Position numbers and translations under genes: made by a program. 11,116 nucleotides of DNA from Gemmatimonadota bacterium (GTDB taxonomy: Bacteria; JAAXHH01), in the NCBI GenBank assembly GCA_026713285.1, contig JAPOOT010000510.1, positions 1 to 11,116 on the forward strand, written 5' to 3'. This document shows positions 1 through 5,055 of this stretch, one piece after another (the first letter of the stretch is position 1; the number at the start of each line of letters is the position of its first letter). The notes below the pieces were generated by a model. That model was not told the origin of the DNA. It searched no databases and saw nothing but the letters and a program-made list of their open reading frames with translations.

Positions 1-1
1 G

Positions 2-157
2 ACCGGTTGGCCGGCTACCATGGAGAGCGCGGTGCGCAGCGGTTACCAGGGCGCCGAAGCACTGCTGCGGACCCAGGGCGTGCGGACGCGGATCCTGAAA
101 TCCGAATTGCCTGCGGAGGGTCTGATGAAGTGGTTAGCGGGTAAACGGGGCATCTGA
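2..157 (+). CDS. FAD-dependent squalene/phytoene desaturase-like protein, C-terminal fragment
   Basis: This is the last 51 codons of a gene that begins before the window, read in the frame ending at the TGA at 155-157. The visible peptide starts TGWPATMESAVRSGYQGAEA and continues to a basic tail. The pattern 'TG.PATMESAVRSG..AAE' is the closing FAD-binding stretch of flavin amine oxidase-fold desaturases, especially the HpnE/phytoene desaturase group acting on hydroxysqualene or carotenoid precursors. In that family the segment contacts the FAD and is followed by a short C-terminal helix, as here. The catalytic body is outside the window, so substrate cannot be judged. The stop codon is also the first triplet of the 9-bp direct repeat that borders the island, so the insertion left the reading frame intact. 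Other FAD-dependent amine oxidases remain possible. Confidence 0.7.
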   Translation, partial: TGWPATMESAVRSGYQGAEALLRTQGVRTRILKSELPAEGLMKWLAGKRGI

Positions 158-163
158 CCGGTA
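155..163. repeat. Left target-site duplication (9 bp) of the island
   Basis: The 9-mer tgaccggta is repeated exactly and in the same orientation at 4938-4946, immediately outside the two inverted repeats of the island. Nine-base duplications are typical of IS1-family insertion. One extra g at 164 sits between this copy and the inverted repeat. Confidence 0.75.
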
Positions 164-164
164 G

Positions 165-182
165 GTAGTGTATCAGTGTGAA
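165..182 (+). repeat. Left terminal inverted repeat
   Basis: The sequence gtagtgtatcagtgtgaa pairs with the reverse complement of 4920-4937, gaagtgtatcagtttgaa, at 16 of 18 positions. The core agtgtatcagt is identical. It directly follows the left target duplication. Confidence 0.75.
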
Positions 183-209
183 TGATGAGTGTTACGAAGG
201 AAAGGTTGT

Positions 210-260
210 GGGTCTTGCAGCAAGAGTTCCACGACAGATTGGAGAAATGCTGCAAGACCC
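210..260 (-). terminator. 13-bp perfect inverted repeat; candidate terminator hairpin of the minus-strand gene
   Basis: Arms at 210-222 (gggtcttgcagca) and 248-260 (tgctgcaagaccc) are perfectly complementary over 13 bp and separated by 25 bases. The repeat starts 7 bp beyond the stop of the 71-aa minus-strand gene, the expected place for a transcript-ending or mRNA-stabilising hairpin. A long T-tract is missing on either strand, so classical intrinsic termination is doubtful. It could equally be a recombination or protein-binding site. Confidence 0.45.
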
Positions 261-267
261 TGGGTTA

Positions 268-483
268 TTAGTGATCGTTACAAGGAGAAGAGCAAATTCT
301 GCACCCATCGATTCTCATATATGGATGCCGTCTCTTCGCCTCTTCAACGGCTGGTCGGCACGTAGGATACCACCCCAAGGACTCCATCCGGTAGAAGTTC
401 ACAGTTACCGCGCACGGGTCTTGGTGTACCTCATGGTCGCCGTCTGCGTCGGTATCTTCTTGATTGAGATAGTAGTTCGGCAT
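268..483 (-). CDS. Small cysteine-rich 'GDHEVH' protein of unknown function (71 aa)
   Basis: The start is the ATG at 483 on the minus strand, because a clear ribosome site, ggagg, lies five bases upstream; an in-frame ATG at 504 has no such support. The protein begins MPNYYLNQE, has G-D-H-E-V-H at 15-20, and cysteines at 24, 42, 61, 64 and 68. It also has L-G-W-Y near 36 and an A-x-x-E-A-K-R-R stretch near 45-52. This arrangement recalls a widespread family of 60-75 aa bacterial proteins with the pattern GDHEVH-x3-C...LG-x-x-x-x-C-x-x-A...NGC-x-x-C-x-x-x-C. That family has no established function. The histidine and cysteine spacing suggests metal binding, which is inference. It lies at the left end of the island, transcribed outwards, and a 13-bp inverted repeat follows its stop. 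Confidence 0.7.
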   Translation of the reverse strand: MPNYYLNQEDTDADGDHEVHQDPCAVTVNFYRMESLGWYPTCRPAVEEAKRRHPYMRIDGCRICSSPCNDH

Positions 484-551
484 TTCATCCTCCAAAAAAA
501 GCATGAATTAACTGGCCCCGCCTCCCGACGGGACTGTGATTTACGGACCGT

Positions 552-668
552 CTATTTAACTCGGATCCGTCGTGTACGAATCGTGGTCCTTACCGTGTAG
601 GTACGGGTGACCTTTACACGGACAGGGACACGTCTCGTGCGCACAGGGTTCCTTCGAATCCTGGGCAT
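552..668 (-). CDS. Possible very basic 38-aa protein
   Basis: This short reading frame runs from an ATG at 668 to a TAG at 552-554 on the minus strand. It is preceded by ggaggg seven bases upstream. The product starts MPRIRRNPVRTRRVPVRVKV and goes on as an Arg/Val/Thr-rich chain with almost no acidic residues. A TATAAT hexamer (minus strand, 710-715) stands at a suitable distance upstream. The gene lies 68 bp upstream of the 71-aa cysteine-rich gene on the same strand and could share its transcript. The ribosome site lies in the arm of a small hairpin (674-697). I do not recognise the family. Its biased composition could mean a nucleic-acid-binding peptide, or simply that this is a chance ORF. 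Confidence 0.35.
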   Translation of the reverse strand: MPRIRRNPVRTRRVPVRVKVTRTYTVRTTIRTRRIRVK

Positions 669-673
669 AGTAC

Positions 674-697
674 GACCCTCCATTTTAAGACAGGGTC
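674..697 (-). promoter_or_regulatory. Hairpin covering the ribosome site of the 38-aa ORF
   Basis: The arms gaccct (674-679) and agggtc (692-697) are complementary across a 12-base loop. Read on the minus strand, the 3' arm contains the ggaggg that serves as ribosome site for the ORF starting at 668, so folding would hide it. Read on the plus strand, the same hairpin is followed by a run of T (700-705) and resembles a weak intrinsic terminator. The two readings cannot be separated from sequence alone. Confidence 0.3.
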
Positions 698-709
698 ACT
701 TTTTTGTTG

Positions 710-715
710 ATTATA
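710..715 (-). promoter_or_regulatory. Candidate -10 element for the minus-strand small genes
   Basis: Minus-strand TATAAT matches the sigma70 -10 consensus exactly and lies about 42 bp upstream of the ATG at 668. The hexamer 17 bases further upstream (cgtaat) is a poor -35, so activity would be weak or activator-dependent. Confidence 0.3.
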
Positions 716-778
716 ACGCGAGGGAGGGGTATATTACGGAAAGACCCTCAGACTAGTGAACACTGTCGGTCAATTTTC

Positions 779-811
779 AGTGGCCCGAGGTACCCTACAC
801 CTCGGGCCATT
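779..811. terminator. Strong hairpin between divergent island genes
   Basis: The perfect 11-bp arms tggcccgaggt (781-791) and acctcgggcca (799-809) flank a 7-base loop, and the stem can be extended by one G-U and one A-U pair. It lies between the minus-strand small genes and the plus-strand R-M genes. Short T-rich stretches follow on both sides, so it may end stray transcription in either direction. The flanking T-runs are poor, and a structural or protein-binding role is equally possible. Confidence 0.45.
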
Positions 812-907
812 CTCATATACCTACTATATACCCCACGGTCCCGATTGTCAATCTGTTTGCCTCTATGATCTATTAAACGCCACCTATTTCATTATACACC
901 CCAACAT

Positions 908-924
908 ACATTCTATACGAATGT
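908..924. promoter_or_regulatory. Operator-like palindrome
   Basis: The sequence acattc-tatac-gaatgt is a perfect 6-bp inverted repeat around a 5-base centre, in the AT-rich region upstream of the R-M genes. The size fits a dimeric repressor site, but no repressor gene is visible in the window and a palindrome of this length can occur by chance. Confidence 0.22.
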
Positions 925-1082
925 TGCGATAACGGGTGTTTAGTGTATGATTTCGGTTTACATAACATTCTTTCCACTTTCGACATACTGCGCTCTCGCA
1001 ATAACAGCTATATTCCCCATTTTCATCGATCTACATCCCGAACTAGTACCACTATGGATCGTTAAAATCACGAAAACCATTG

Positions 1083-1110
1083 TTGGCTATGACTTTATAT
1101 TGTATATATA
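1083..1110 (+). promoter_or_regulatory. Candidate promoter of the R-M operon
   Basis: TTGGCT (1083-1088) and TATATA (1105-1110) are spaced 16 bp apart in an AT-rich context. This would give an untranslated leader of roughly 75 bases before the GTG at 1191. The -35 matches consensus at 4 of 6 positions. Other hexamer choices, such as GATAAT at 1113-1118, are possible. Confidence 0.3.
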
Positions 1111-1190
1111 CTGATAATACCTGACTATATCCGGCGTAAATCGAGGGCGGTCCTTGAGTTAAGTCGGGTATGCTCCGAAGGGAGTGCCCA

Positions 1191-2090
1191 GTGTCTGCCT
1201 CGGGCTGGGTTAGCATCGACAATAAGAAACCAAACAACAAGCGTCGTGATGCATCACTGCCTTCTTACATCCTCGTCTGCGAAGACAACCTAAGTTTTTT
1301 AAAAAACATCCCTGAAGATAGCATCAAACTAATCGTAACCTCGCCGCCATATAACTTGGGCAAGGATTACGAAAGGCGCATATCTGTCGAAGATTACGTG
1401 GAATCACAATCCCGCGTGATCCGTGAGTGCATCCGAGTATTACATCCTAATGGGTCGATTTGTTGGCAGGTTGGAAACTTCGTAGACAACGGCGAGATCG
1501 TCCCTATTGATACGATTCTGTATTCTGAATTCAAATCGGGTGGACTGAAACTCAGAAACCGGATTGTATGGCATTTCGGTCATGGGTTGCATTGTACCAG
1601 GCGATTGTCTGGACGTTACGAGACGATCAACTGGTGGACGAAGCAGGACGATTACACGTGGAACCTAGACCCTATACGCGTCCCATCGAAATACCCGTCG
1701 AAGCGTCACTATAAAGGACCTAATACTGGCAAAGTGTCCGGAAACCCAAAGGGCAAAAATCCAAGCGACGTGTGGATGTTCCCGAACGTGAAGAGCAACC
1801 ACCCAGAGAAAACCATTCATCCATGCCAGTTTCCAGTTGAACTCGTCGAACGGCTGGTTGTATCGATGACCGACAAAGGCGACAAGGTGCTTGATCCGTT
1901 CATGGGCGTTGGATCATTCGCGGTTGCTACGCTAATGCATGACCGAGAACCATATGGATGCGATACGATTCCAGAGTACGTTGAAATTGCACGTCATCGA
2001 GTAACCGAATTGCTGAATGGAACGCTTAAGACCCGACCAATGGGGAAACCGATCTATGACCCTGCAAAGCCCAATGGTGGGCATGGATGA
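1191..2090 (+). CDS. Type II DNA methyltransferase, beta class (BstYI-type modification enzyme)
   Basis: This enzyme should methylate the same target as the neighbouring nuclease, protecting host DNA. Counting from the GTG start, motif IV T-S-P-P-Y is at 50-54 and the AdoMet-binding motif I D-P-F-M-G-V-G-S-F at 235-243. It is preceded by a motif X-like segment (EKTIHPCQFPVELVERLV, near 206-223). The order IV then X-I is that of beta-class methyltransferases. Ser-Pro-Pro-Tyr in motif IV is commoner in N4-cytosine than in N6-adenine enzymes, so m4C is favoured but not proved. I prefer the GTG at 1191 because gaagggag stands six bases before it. The in-frame ATG at 1170 (306 aa) has only weak upstream support and is the alternative. 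The gene overlaps the nuclease by ATGA, indicating coupled translation. All main motifs look intact. Confidence 0.88.
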   Translation: MSASGWVSIDNKKPNNKRRDASLPSYILVCEDNLSFLKNIPEDSIKLIVTSPPYNLGKDYERRISVEDYVESQSRVIRECIRVLHPNGSICWQVGNFVDNGEIVPIDTILYSEFKSGGLKLRNRIVWHFGHGLHCTRRLSGRYETINWWTKQDDYTWNLDPIRVPSKYPSKRHYKGPNTGKVSGNPKGKNPSDVWMFPNVKSNHPEKTIHPCQFPVELVERLVVSMTDKGDKVLDPFMGVGSFAVATLMHDREPYGCDTIPEYVEIARHRVTELLNGTLKTRPMGKPIYDPAKPNGGHG

Positions 2091-2698
2091 GGGTTGAAGC
2101 CGAGTATTCGCACTTGAACGGTAAAGAATACCTGCTTGTACACCATACAAGACTTTGGGAAGAAGTCCTTGGCGTGATCGAAAGTGTAGATGCGAACTCG
2201 TGTAAGACGAAGATTTCGCAAGAGAAAACAATGCGTGGTAGGCAGTTGTTCGATCCAGGGCGAATGAACAGTGAGTTTAAAGAGGGATTTGCTTCACTCG
2301 GATGGGGAGAGCGCCGGAGCAACTTCTGGGTAACGGCAGACAACAAACTACTCAGGAGTATCTACCATCTACCGGAACTCGAACAAAAGAACCGAATTCA
2401 AGAAGCCGGGCACGAGCCTATCTTTTCATACAACCAGACTGACTTCGTGAAGGATAGGATCGCAGTTGAAGTGCAGTTCGGTAAATACGCCTTTGTTGCT
2501 CACGATCTATTCGTAAAACACCTGAGTTTCTATGTTTCGGATATCATTGATGTAGGGATCGAAATACTGCCCATGAAGGAAATGGAACGCGAGATGTCGT
2601 CCGGTGTTCCATATTATGAACGAGATCTACTAAACGTACTCCGACAAGGTAGGGGAGTACCTGCTGTCCCATTGGTTTTGTTAGGTGTTACGGCGTAA
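2087..2698 (+). CDS. BstYI-like type II restriction endonuclease (predicted target RGATCY)
   Basis: The product is 203 aa, the same length as BstYI as I recall it, and resembles it from end to end: EAEYSHLNGKEY near the start, the SYNQTDFVKDR block at 114-124, and RQGRGVPA near the end. BstYI cuts R^GATCY and belongs with BglII and BamHI among PD-(D/E)XK nucleases. The active-site residues appear at D119, E128 and Q130 (D-x8-E-V-Q), matching D84, E93 and Q95 of BglII with the same spacing. No frameshift or stop interrupts the frame, so an active enzyme is plausible. Start codon ATG overlaps the methyltransferase stop by four bases (ATGA), so it is probably translated by coupling after the methyltransferase. 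The gene itself contains an AGATCT site (2623-2628), which would need methylation for protection. Specificity could have drifted within RGATCY/AGATCT/GGATCC. Confidence 0.9.
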   Translation: MRVEAEYSHLNGKEYLLVHHTRLWEEVLGVIESVDANSCKTKISQEKTMRGRQLFDPGRMNSEFKEGFASLGWGERRSNFWVTADNKLLRSIYHLPELEQKNRIQEAGHEPIFSYNQTDFVKDRIAVEVQFGKYAFVAHDLFVKHLSFYVSDIIDVGIEILPMKEMEREMSSGVPYYERDLLNVLRQGRGVPAVPLVLLGVTA

Positions 2699-2712
2699 CA
2701 AAGGAGTCAGCC

Positions 2713-2945
2713 ATACCAACTAAGGTCCCAGAGACGAGAAACGCCCAGCAGACGCTATCGGACGTGCCGTACAGGTAGCCAACCAAGATGGCAACGCGCG
2801 AAATGAAGACTCGCGTTCTGTACATCCGAAAAGGCTACAGGTGGACGCATAGGGGGAGGGCGAGAGCAAAAATACGACTGGCAAGAATCGCGCTGATATA
2901 AGTAATAAGGCTTCAAGTACTCGATGGAGTAAATCGAAGGGGTAA
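2713..2945 (+). pseudogene. Remnant of a small basic protein gene of 'GGKARA...RAEIA.KAA..RW' type
   Basis: Between the nuclease and the protease, pieces of a small gene can be read if frames are switched. A ribosome site aaggag (2701-2706) precedes IPTKVPETRNA, where ATA (2713-2715) stands at the expected ATG position. A shifted frame gives PADAIGRAVQVANQDGN. Near 2845-2865 there is RGRARAK, and after another shift NRADISNKASSTRWSKSKG ends at the TAA at 2943-2945. Many small bacterial proteins end in a pattern like GGKARA-x-x-x-T-x-E-Q-R-A-E-I-A-x-K-A-A-x-x-R-W. The remnant shows that ending with damage, at least two frameshifts and a TAG. The assignment rests on weak pattern memory. The stretch could also simply be non-coding. 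Confidence 0.4.
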
Positions 2946-2946
2946 T

Positions 2947-3807
2947 ATGGACCTGGATAAACTCGATACTGCAATAATTCAAGAACTGCGTGTTCGTCTG
3001 CTAACCCTAGAGGAACACCTACATGGTGACGTGATATTCTACTACGGACAAATAGCAGACGGGATTTTACGTATATTCAGAGACTTTATTGAAAATATGG
3101 CTGCATCCGATTTGAAAAAAGATTCATTGTACTTTTTTCTCAATACACCTGGCGGAAGTGTTGAAGTAGCTGAGAGAATGGTTGATATTATCCGTCGTTA
3201 TTACAACAAAATCTATTTCGTAGTACCTGATGGAGTTTATTCAGCTGGAACTATTCTGTGTATGTCTGGCGACAAAATATTTATGGATTATTCCTCATTT
3301 CTCGGGCCTATCGATCCACAAGTTTTTAATGGTGAGCAATGGGTTCCCGCGCTTGGATACCTTGATAAAGTAGATGAAATGATATGTAAATCCAAAAACG
3401 GAACTTTGACAAATGCAGAATTCCTTATGTTGCAAAATCAAGACCTCGCATTACTTCGAAGATACGAACAGGCTCAAGACTTAACTAGAACACTGCTTCA
3501 AAATTGGTTGGTGGATTTTAAATTCAGAGATTGGGAAACTCATTCTTCATCAGGTGAAGAGGTGACGATAGAAGAAAAGCGAAAGAGAGCAGAAGAAATC
3601 GCTAACCAATTAGGCGATAACAAGCTATGGCATTCACATTACAGGATGATATCAAGTAAAGTATTACAGGAAACTATAAAACTAAAAATCGACGACTACT
3701 CATGTGATGAAACTCTAAGACCTATGATTCGTGGTTACAATGATATGTTAACTGGATACATAGGACGACTTGGGTATCAATTCTATCTACATAGCAGAAT
3801 GATTTAG
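2947..3807 (+). CDS. SDH-family Clp-fold serine protease (SppA/ClpP-like), cytoplasmic
   Basis: The 286-aa product has the Clp/crotonase-like protease core. FFLNTPGGSVEVAERM (63-78) gives the TPGGS oxyanion loop, VPDGVYSAGTILCMSGDKI (93-111) carries the likely nucleophile Ser99 in Y-S-A-G-T, and SFLGPIDPQV (117-126) carries Asp123. This layout is that of the 'serine dehydrogenase proteinase' family (SDH, PF01972 as I know it), soluble relatives of SppA. There is no signal peptide or membrane segment. The C-terminal half is helical and charged, with W-H-S-H near 228-231, where the family usually has SHGR. An aaggggt ribosome site lies four bases before the ATG. The gene is clearly AT-richer than the R-M genes, suggesting a different origin. 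It precedes a 59-aa gene by nine bases, probably as one operon. Substrate unknown; a defence role is inferred only from context. Confidence 0.82.
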   Translation: MDLDKLDTAIIQELRVRLLTLEEHLHGDVIFYYGQIADGILRIFRDFIENMAASDLKKDSLYFFLNTPGGSVEVAERMVDIIRRYYNKIYFVVPDGVYSAGTILCMSGDKIFMDYSSFLGPIDPQVFNGEQWVPALGYLDKVDEMICKSKNGTLTNAEFLMLQNQDLALLRRYEQAQDLTRTLLQNWLVDFKFRDWETHSSSGEEVTIEEKRKRAEEIANQLGDNKLWHSHYRMISSKVLQETIKLKIDDYSCDETLRPMIRGYNDMLTGYIGRLGYQFYLHSRMI

Positions 3808-3816
3808 GGGGGGGAT

Positions 3817-3996
3817 ATGAGTATTATCGACAAAGTAAAAGATGCTAGTGAACACCACAATCCAAACTCTAGAGAGGATTTGCAGAGATTGGAAGAGTTT
3901 TATGATCGTATGAAGGAAGCTGGTGTCGCTAAAACTCAAACCTACAAATTGCCACAACCAGATACAATAGGCAGGATACGTTCAAGCAAAAAGTAG
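3817..3996 (+). CDS. 59-aa partner protein of the SDH-type protease
   Basis: The ATG at 3817 follows a run of eight G (3807-3814), a strong ribosome site, nine bases after the protease stop. The product begins MSIIDKVKDASEHHNPNSRE. It then has an amphipathic helix-like part (DLQRLEEFYDRMKEAGVAK, about 21-39) and a tail with Y-K-L-P-Q-P-D-T-I-G-R near 43-53. Similar small proteins ending in 'Y.LP..DTIGR' occur in bacteria, and I believe some lie beside SDH proteases, but I cannot verify this here. Composition matches the protease gene, so the two were probably acquired together. It may regulate, target or stabilise the protease; that is inference. The stop codon is followed directly by the region of the transposase pseudogene. 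Confidence 0.75.
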   Translation: MSIIDKVKDASEHHNPNSREDLQRLEEFYDRMKEAGVAKTQTYKLPQPDTIGRIRSSKK

Positions 3997-4051
3997 TTCA
4001 AGCTGAACTTTATGCTTGGCAAATAACTCGCGATACGGAACCTTGTTAGGT

Positions 4052-4929
4052 ATGAACAAGTGACCGATGCATAAGCGAGTTACAATTATCAGGATGTTGG
4101 TCGAAGGATCGCCATGCGGCGAGCAGCAGGACGGCCGATGTATTGATCAACGCCTTCAAGAAGATGCTGATCCACGCAGATGAAGCCTGCACCGAATACC
4201 ACGAACAGACAGTCCACGCAGTACACTCCCGCCGAGTCGAATGCGACGTAATCTAGTCCTTCTGTTACGCCAAAGATAGGAACGTCAAAAAGGCGAAGGC
4301 CGCACCGTTAGGTGCTGGCGATGTATGGACATGGACGGCAACGGACGTAGATAGCCGTATGATCCTCGCCTATGAAATTGGCGACCGTACAATCCAGACG
4401 GCAATCGAGTTCCTTGCCAACCTGCGATTCCGCCTTGCTTATCGCGTACAACTCAACACCGATGGCCATAAAGCATTCTATTAAGCCGTGAATGCGGTAT
4501 TCGCATCGGAAGTAGGCTACGCCCAGTTGATCAAGGTTAATGCTGATGCGGAAGACGCGAAGGAAAAGCGATACAGCCGACGTAGTGCATCGAGTCACGA
4601 AATCGGCGCGTGTTTGGCATTCCTGATTAGGAGGAACTCAGCACGTCATACGTGGAACGTAACAACCTGTCGATACGGATGGCATGCGTAGGTTCACCAG
4701 GCTAATCACTGCGTTCAGTAAGAAACTCGAACATCACCTGCATATGCTCAGCCTGTACTTCGTGTACTGCAACTTCCTGAAGATATATAAGACACTCAAG
4801 GTCACGCCCGCTATGGCTGCCGGGGTGGCGGACAAACCTCGGGATTTTGAGTTGATTATCGATCTGATCGATGACCGCGAGTCGAATCCCAATCGTCCGA
4901 AGAAACACAAAAAACGGATTTCAAACTGA
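4052..4929 (+). pseudogene. IS1-like DDE transposase, multiply disrupted
   Basis: Joining frames reconstructs a nearly full single-ORF IS1-like transposase: MNK(stop)PMHKRVTIIRMLVEGS, then SRTADVLINAFKKMLIHADE, then the catalytic region. Recognisable pieces include VECD at the first Asp, GDVWTWTATDVD, RVQLNTDGHKAF (second Asp), STSYVERNNLSIRM (catalytic Glu) and the C-terminal RRFTRLITAFSKKLEHH...KTLKVTPAMAAGV. In-frame stops are at 4061-4063, 4254-4256 (Trp of the usual CDEIWSF lost, with Glu changed to Val just before it), 4482-4484 and 4628-4630. Frameshifts lie near 4112, near 4585 and near 4687. The final TGA (4927-4929) is inside the right inverted repeat, as in compact IS elements. The gene cannot give a working enzyme. 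Family assignment to IS1 rests on these motifs and the 9-bp target duplication. Confidence 0.9.
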
Positions 4930-4937
4930 TACACTTC
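4920..4937 (-). repeat. Right terminal inverted repeat
   Basis: Read on the minus strand, gaagtgtatcagtttgaa matches the left repeat (165-182) at 16 of 18 positions. It contains the stop codon of the transposase pseudogene and abuts the right copy of the target duplication. Confidence 0.75.
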
Positions 4938-4946
4938 TGACCGGTA
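4938..4946. repeat. Right target-site duplication (9 bp)
   Basis: Exact direct copy of 155-163. Removing 164-4946 would restore an uninterrupted junction in which the desaturase stop is followed directly by cgatacc and the promoter at 4954. Confidence 0.75.
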
Positions 4947-4953
4947 CGATACC

Positions 4954-4982
4954 TTGACCCCCTTTCGTTCTTCCGTTATATT
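4954..4982 (+). promoter_or_regulatory. Sigma70-type promoter of the downstream chromosomal operon
   Basis: TTGACC (4954-4959) and TATATT (4977-4982) are separated by the ideal 17 bp, with five of six matches in each hexamer. The start of transcription would fall near 4989, about 65 bases before the ATG at 5056. It lies only 7 bp outside the island, so the insertion did not split it. Confidence 0.65.
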
Positions 4983-5055
4983 TTGAGTAATATTCGTTCC
5001 AGTACGTATTCGCTCCGATTCCCGGTAGAAGGATTTACCCGAAAGAAGGATCCAT

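Larger units (their letters stand above)
812..1169. other. AT-rich regulatory region upstream of the R-M operon, no gene seen
   Basis: No convincing coding sequence is found in these 358 bases on either strand, and no controller (C) protein gene for the R-M system is recognisable here. The region is AT-rich, contains a short palindrome at 908-924, and near its right end has promoter-like sequence for the methyltransferase. Some of it may be remnants of older insertions. Confidence 0.5.
164..4937 (+). mobile_element. IS1-like transposon carrying a BstYI-type R-M system and other cargo; inactive
   Basis: The segment is bounded by matching terminal inverted repeats (165-182 and 4920-4937) and a 9-bp direct duplication of the target (155-163 and 4938-4946). 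These are the expected marks of a single transposition event. The content is visibly AT-richer than the flanks. It includes an R-M pair, a Clp-fold protease pair, small minus-strand genes and, at the right end, an IS1-like DDE transposase pseudogene whose stop codon lies inside the right inverted repeat. No good second copy of the inverted repeat is seen just upstream of the transposase, so the cargo seems to lie between the left end and the transposase rather than between two full IS copies. A composite element whose left IS has been lost apart from its end is the main alternative. Because the transposase is broken, the unit should no longer move by itself. Confidence 0.7.

Noticed and set aside
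178..600. A 140-codon plus-strand open frame starting in the left inverted repeat
   Set aside because: It lies opposite the 71-aa minus-strand gene, which has recognisable motifs and a clear ribosome site, and its own product resembles nothing I know.
645..668. tRNA-like T-arm sequence (ggttccttcgaatcc) suggesting an integration site
   Set aside because: The stem does not pair properly, no anticodon or acceptor arms can be found around it, and the island borders lie elsewhere.
183..1169. A second, left-hand IS1-like transposase copy making a composite transposon
   Set aside because: No transposase motif (CDEIW, DGHKA, SYVERNN, RRFTRL) can be read on either strand here; only the terminal repeat at 165-182 is seen.
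1052..1240. Minus-strand 62-codon frame as a possible R-M controller gene
   Set aside because: It shows no helix-turn-helix pattern and overlaps the methyltransferase start and its promoter-like region.
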